Source of the DNA: Paraburkholderia antibiotica
GTDB taxonomy: Bacteria > Pseudomonadota > Gammaproteobacteria > Burkholderiales > Burkholderiaceae
DNA: 64,000 bases
Assembly (NCBI RefSeq): GCF_012927125.1
Contig: NZ_JABBFZ010000007.1
Location: forward strand, 124,001-188,000
Reading direction: 5' to 3'
The position numbers and the translations under genes were made by a program. Within the stretch, counting starts at the first letter, position 1. Each line of letters starts with the position of its first letter. Below are positions 63,160-64,000 of the stretch, one piece after another. Under the pieces are notes generated by a model. That model made no database searches. It worked only from the letters and a program-made list of their open reading frames with translations, and had not been told where the DNA came from.

Positions 63160-64000
63160 TCAACCGATCGTCATCAAATTTGCATTGCCGCCCGCCGCCG
63201 CGGTGTTCACGCTGACCGAGCGCTCGGTGAGCAGACGCTCGAGCGCGTAGTCCTCGTCGCCGCTCGCGAGCGCCCGGGCCGCCACGCCCTGCACCGACAC
63301 AATCGGGCCCGGCCGTTTCGCGACTTCCTTCACCAGCGTCAGCAGTTCATCGCTGTCGCCTTCGAACAGCACCGCGTCGAACGTCGCGTCGGCGCTCTTT
63401 TTCACGCTCGCATGCGACTTCAGCGACGCAGGCAGCTGCGATACCAATTGTTCACCAGCCGCGCCTTCGAACAACGCTCGATTACCGGTAGCCAGCGCCG
63501 CCGCGAACTGCACGCGCGCGCCGCTCGCGGTCGACGCGATGCACAGCACCGTGCCGCGCGGGCCGAGCGTGTACGTGTTGCGCTCGCCGGTCGGCCCCGC
63601 CAGCACGGCGGTTGCACCCGCCGGCACGTGCGACAGATAACCGTCGCAGCGCGCCGCCAGCTGCGGCTCGCGCTCGGCGATCAGCCAGTCGCGCAGCGCG
63701 GTCAGCGCGGCGGACGGATTGTCGCCCTTTTCCGCCGCCTGCGGTACTTCGATCACCAGCGCCTGCGCGAGCGATTTCGGCAGACCGGCCGGCCGCGTCG
63801 CCAGCAGACGCTGCAGATACAGCGCGCCCCCCGCCTTCGGCCCCGTGCCCGACAGCCCTTCGCCGCCGAACGGTTGCACTCCCACCACCGCGCCGATCAC
63901 GTTGCGGTTCACGTAGATGTTGCCGACGTGCGCGCGGCCGATCACGTGCGCGATCGTCTCGTCGATGCGCGTATGGATGCCGAGCGTCAGGCCGTAACCG
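63160..64000 (-). CDS. putA: Bifunctional proline utilisation protein PutA (C-terminal part, runs off the window)
   Basis: PutA oxidises proline to glutamate via P5C. Only the C-terminal 280 residues are here, from inside the P5C dehydrogenase domain (GRAHVGNIYVNRNVIGAVVGVQPFGGEGLSGTGPKAGG) and the C-terminal tail (LRDWLIAERE, LGPRGTVLCIAS, ending AAAGGNANLMTIG). The frame is open to the right edge (HTRIDETIAHVI precedes). It precedes the LivK-type gene by 86 bases on the same strand. Confidence 0.93.
   Translation of the reverse strand, partial: GYGLTLGIHTRIDETIAHVIGRAHVGNIYVNRNVIGAVVGVQPFGGEGLSGTGPKAGGALYLQRLLATRPAGLPKSLAQALVIEVPQAAEKGDNPSAALTALRDWLIAEREPQLAARCDGYLSHVPAGATAVLAGPTGERNTYTLGPRGTVLCIASTASGARVQFAAALATGNRALFEGAAGEQLVSQLPASLKSHASVKKSADATFDAVLFEGDSDELLTLVKEVAKRPGPIVSVQGVAARALASGDEDYALERLLTERSVSVNTAAAGGNANLMTIG

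Overview
The window is about 64 kb of high-GC DNA from a motile betaproteobacterium, most likely Burkholderiaceae and Paraburkholderia/Burkholderia-like. That assignment rests on the order flhDC-motAB-che-flhBAF-flhG-fliA-flgNMA/flgBCDE, a short H-NS protein with a TWSGRGKPP motif, tandem DUF2844/DUF3443 proteins, and the codon and GC style. No database search was run; all names come from reading motifs and gene order.

Layout. 1-29 kb is one near-continuous flagellar and chemotaxis locus: flgBCDE (flgE cut by the window edge) divergent from flgA, then flgM-flgN, a small hicAB toxin-antitoxin pair, fliA-flhG-flhF, flhA-flhB, a DUF3443/DUF2844 exported pair, cheZ-cheY-cheB-cheD-cheR, an MCP, cheW-cheA-response regulator, motB-motA and flhC-flhD. 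A glycosyltransferase is divergent from flhDC. 31-39 kb is mixed chromosome: H-NS-like protein, aquaporin, exported histidine phosphatase, small secreted protein, HAD phosphatase, sugar kinase, tag, rpsU, aldo/keto reductase. 39.6-43.1 kb is a second flagellar cluster, fliC-fliD-fliT. 43.6-50.6 kb holds a CaCA-family exchanger behind a recognisable yybP-ykoY manganese riboswitch, tRNA-Arg(CCG), a di-haem cytochrome c, rep helicase, a Gfo/Idh/MocA oxidoreductase and a small lipoprotein. 51-59 kb is the glycine cleavage operon gcvTHP behind a tandem glycine riboswitch, an alginate-lyase-like protein and L-serine deaminase sdaA. 59-64 kb holds a thiamine-diphosphate enzyme, an unusual toxin-antitoxin pair, a LivK-type binding protein and the C-terminal end of putA.

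How the genes work together. FlhDC is the class I regulator. Two promoters (flhB and flhF), and more loosely a third (flgB), share an element that I infer to be the FlhDC-dependent class II promoter. FliA then drives class III genes through recognisable sigma-28 promoters at fliC, flgM and motA. Glycine cleavage yields methylene-tetrahydrofolate; sdaA nearby could remove the serine made from it.

Most unusual content: (1) a putative toxin-antitoxin operon at 60.8-61.77 kb pairing an MqsR-like toxin with an antitoxin that joins an MqsA-like zinc domain to a ribbon-helix-helix domain, with an inverted repeat over its promoter; (2) an FlhG that keeps its FlhF-activating motif but has lost both Walker A lysines; (3) the manganese riboswitch in front of a calcium/cation exchanger; (4) paired palindromes upstream of flhDC; (5) a 12-copy heptamer array upstream of the glycine operon.
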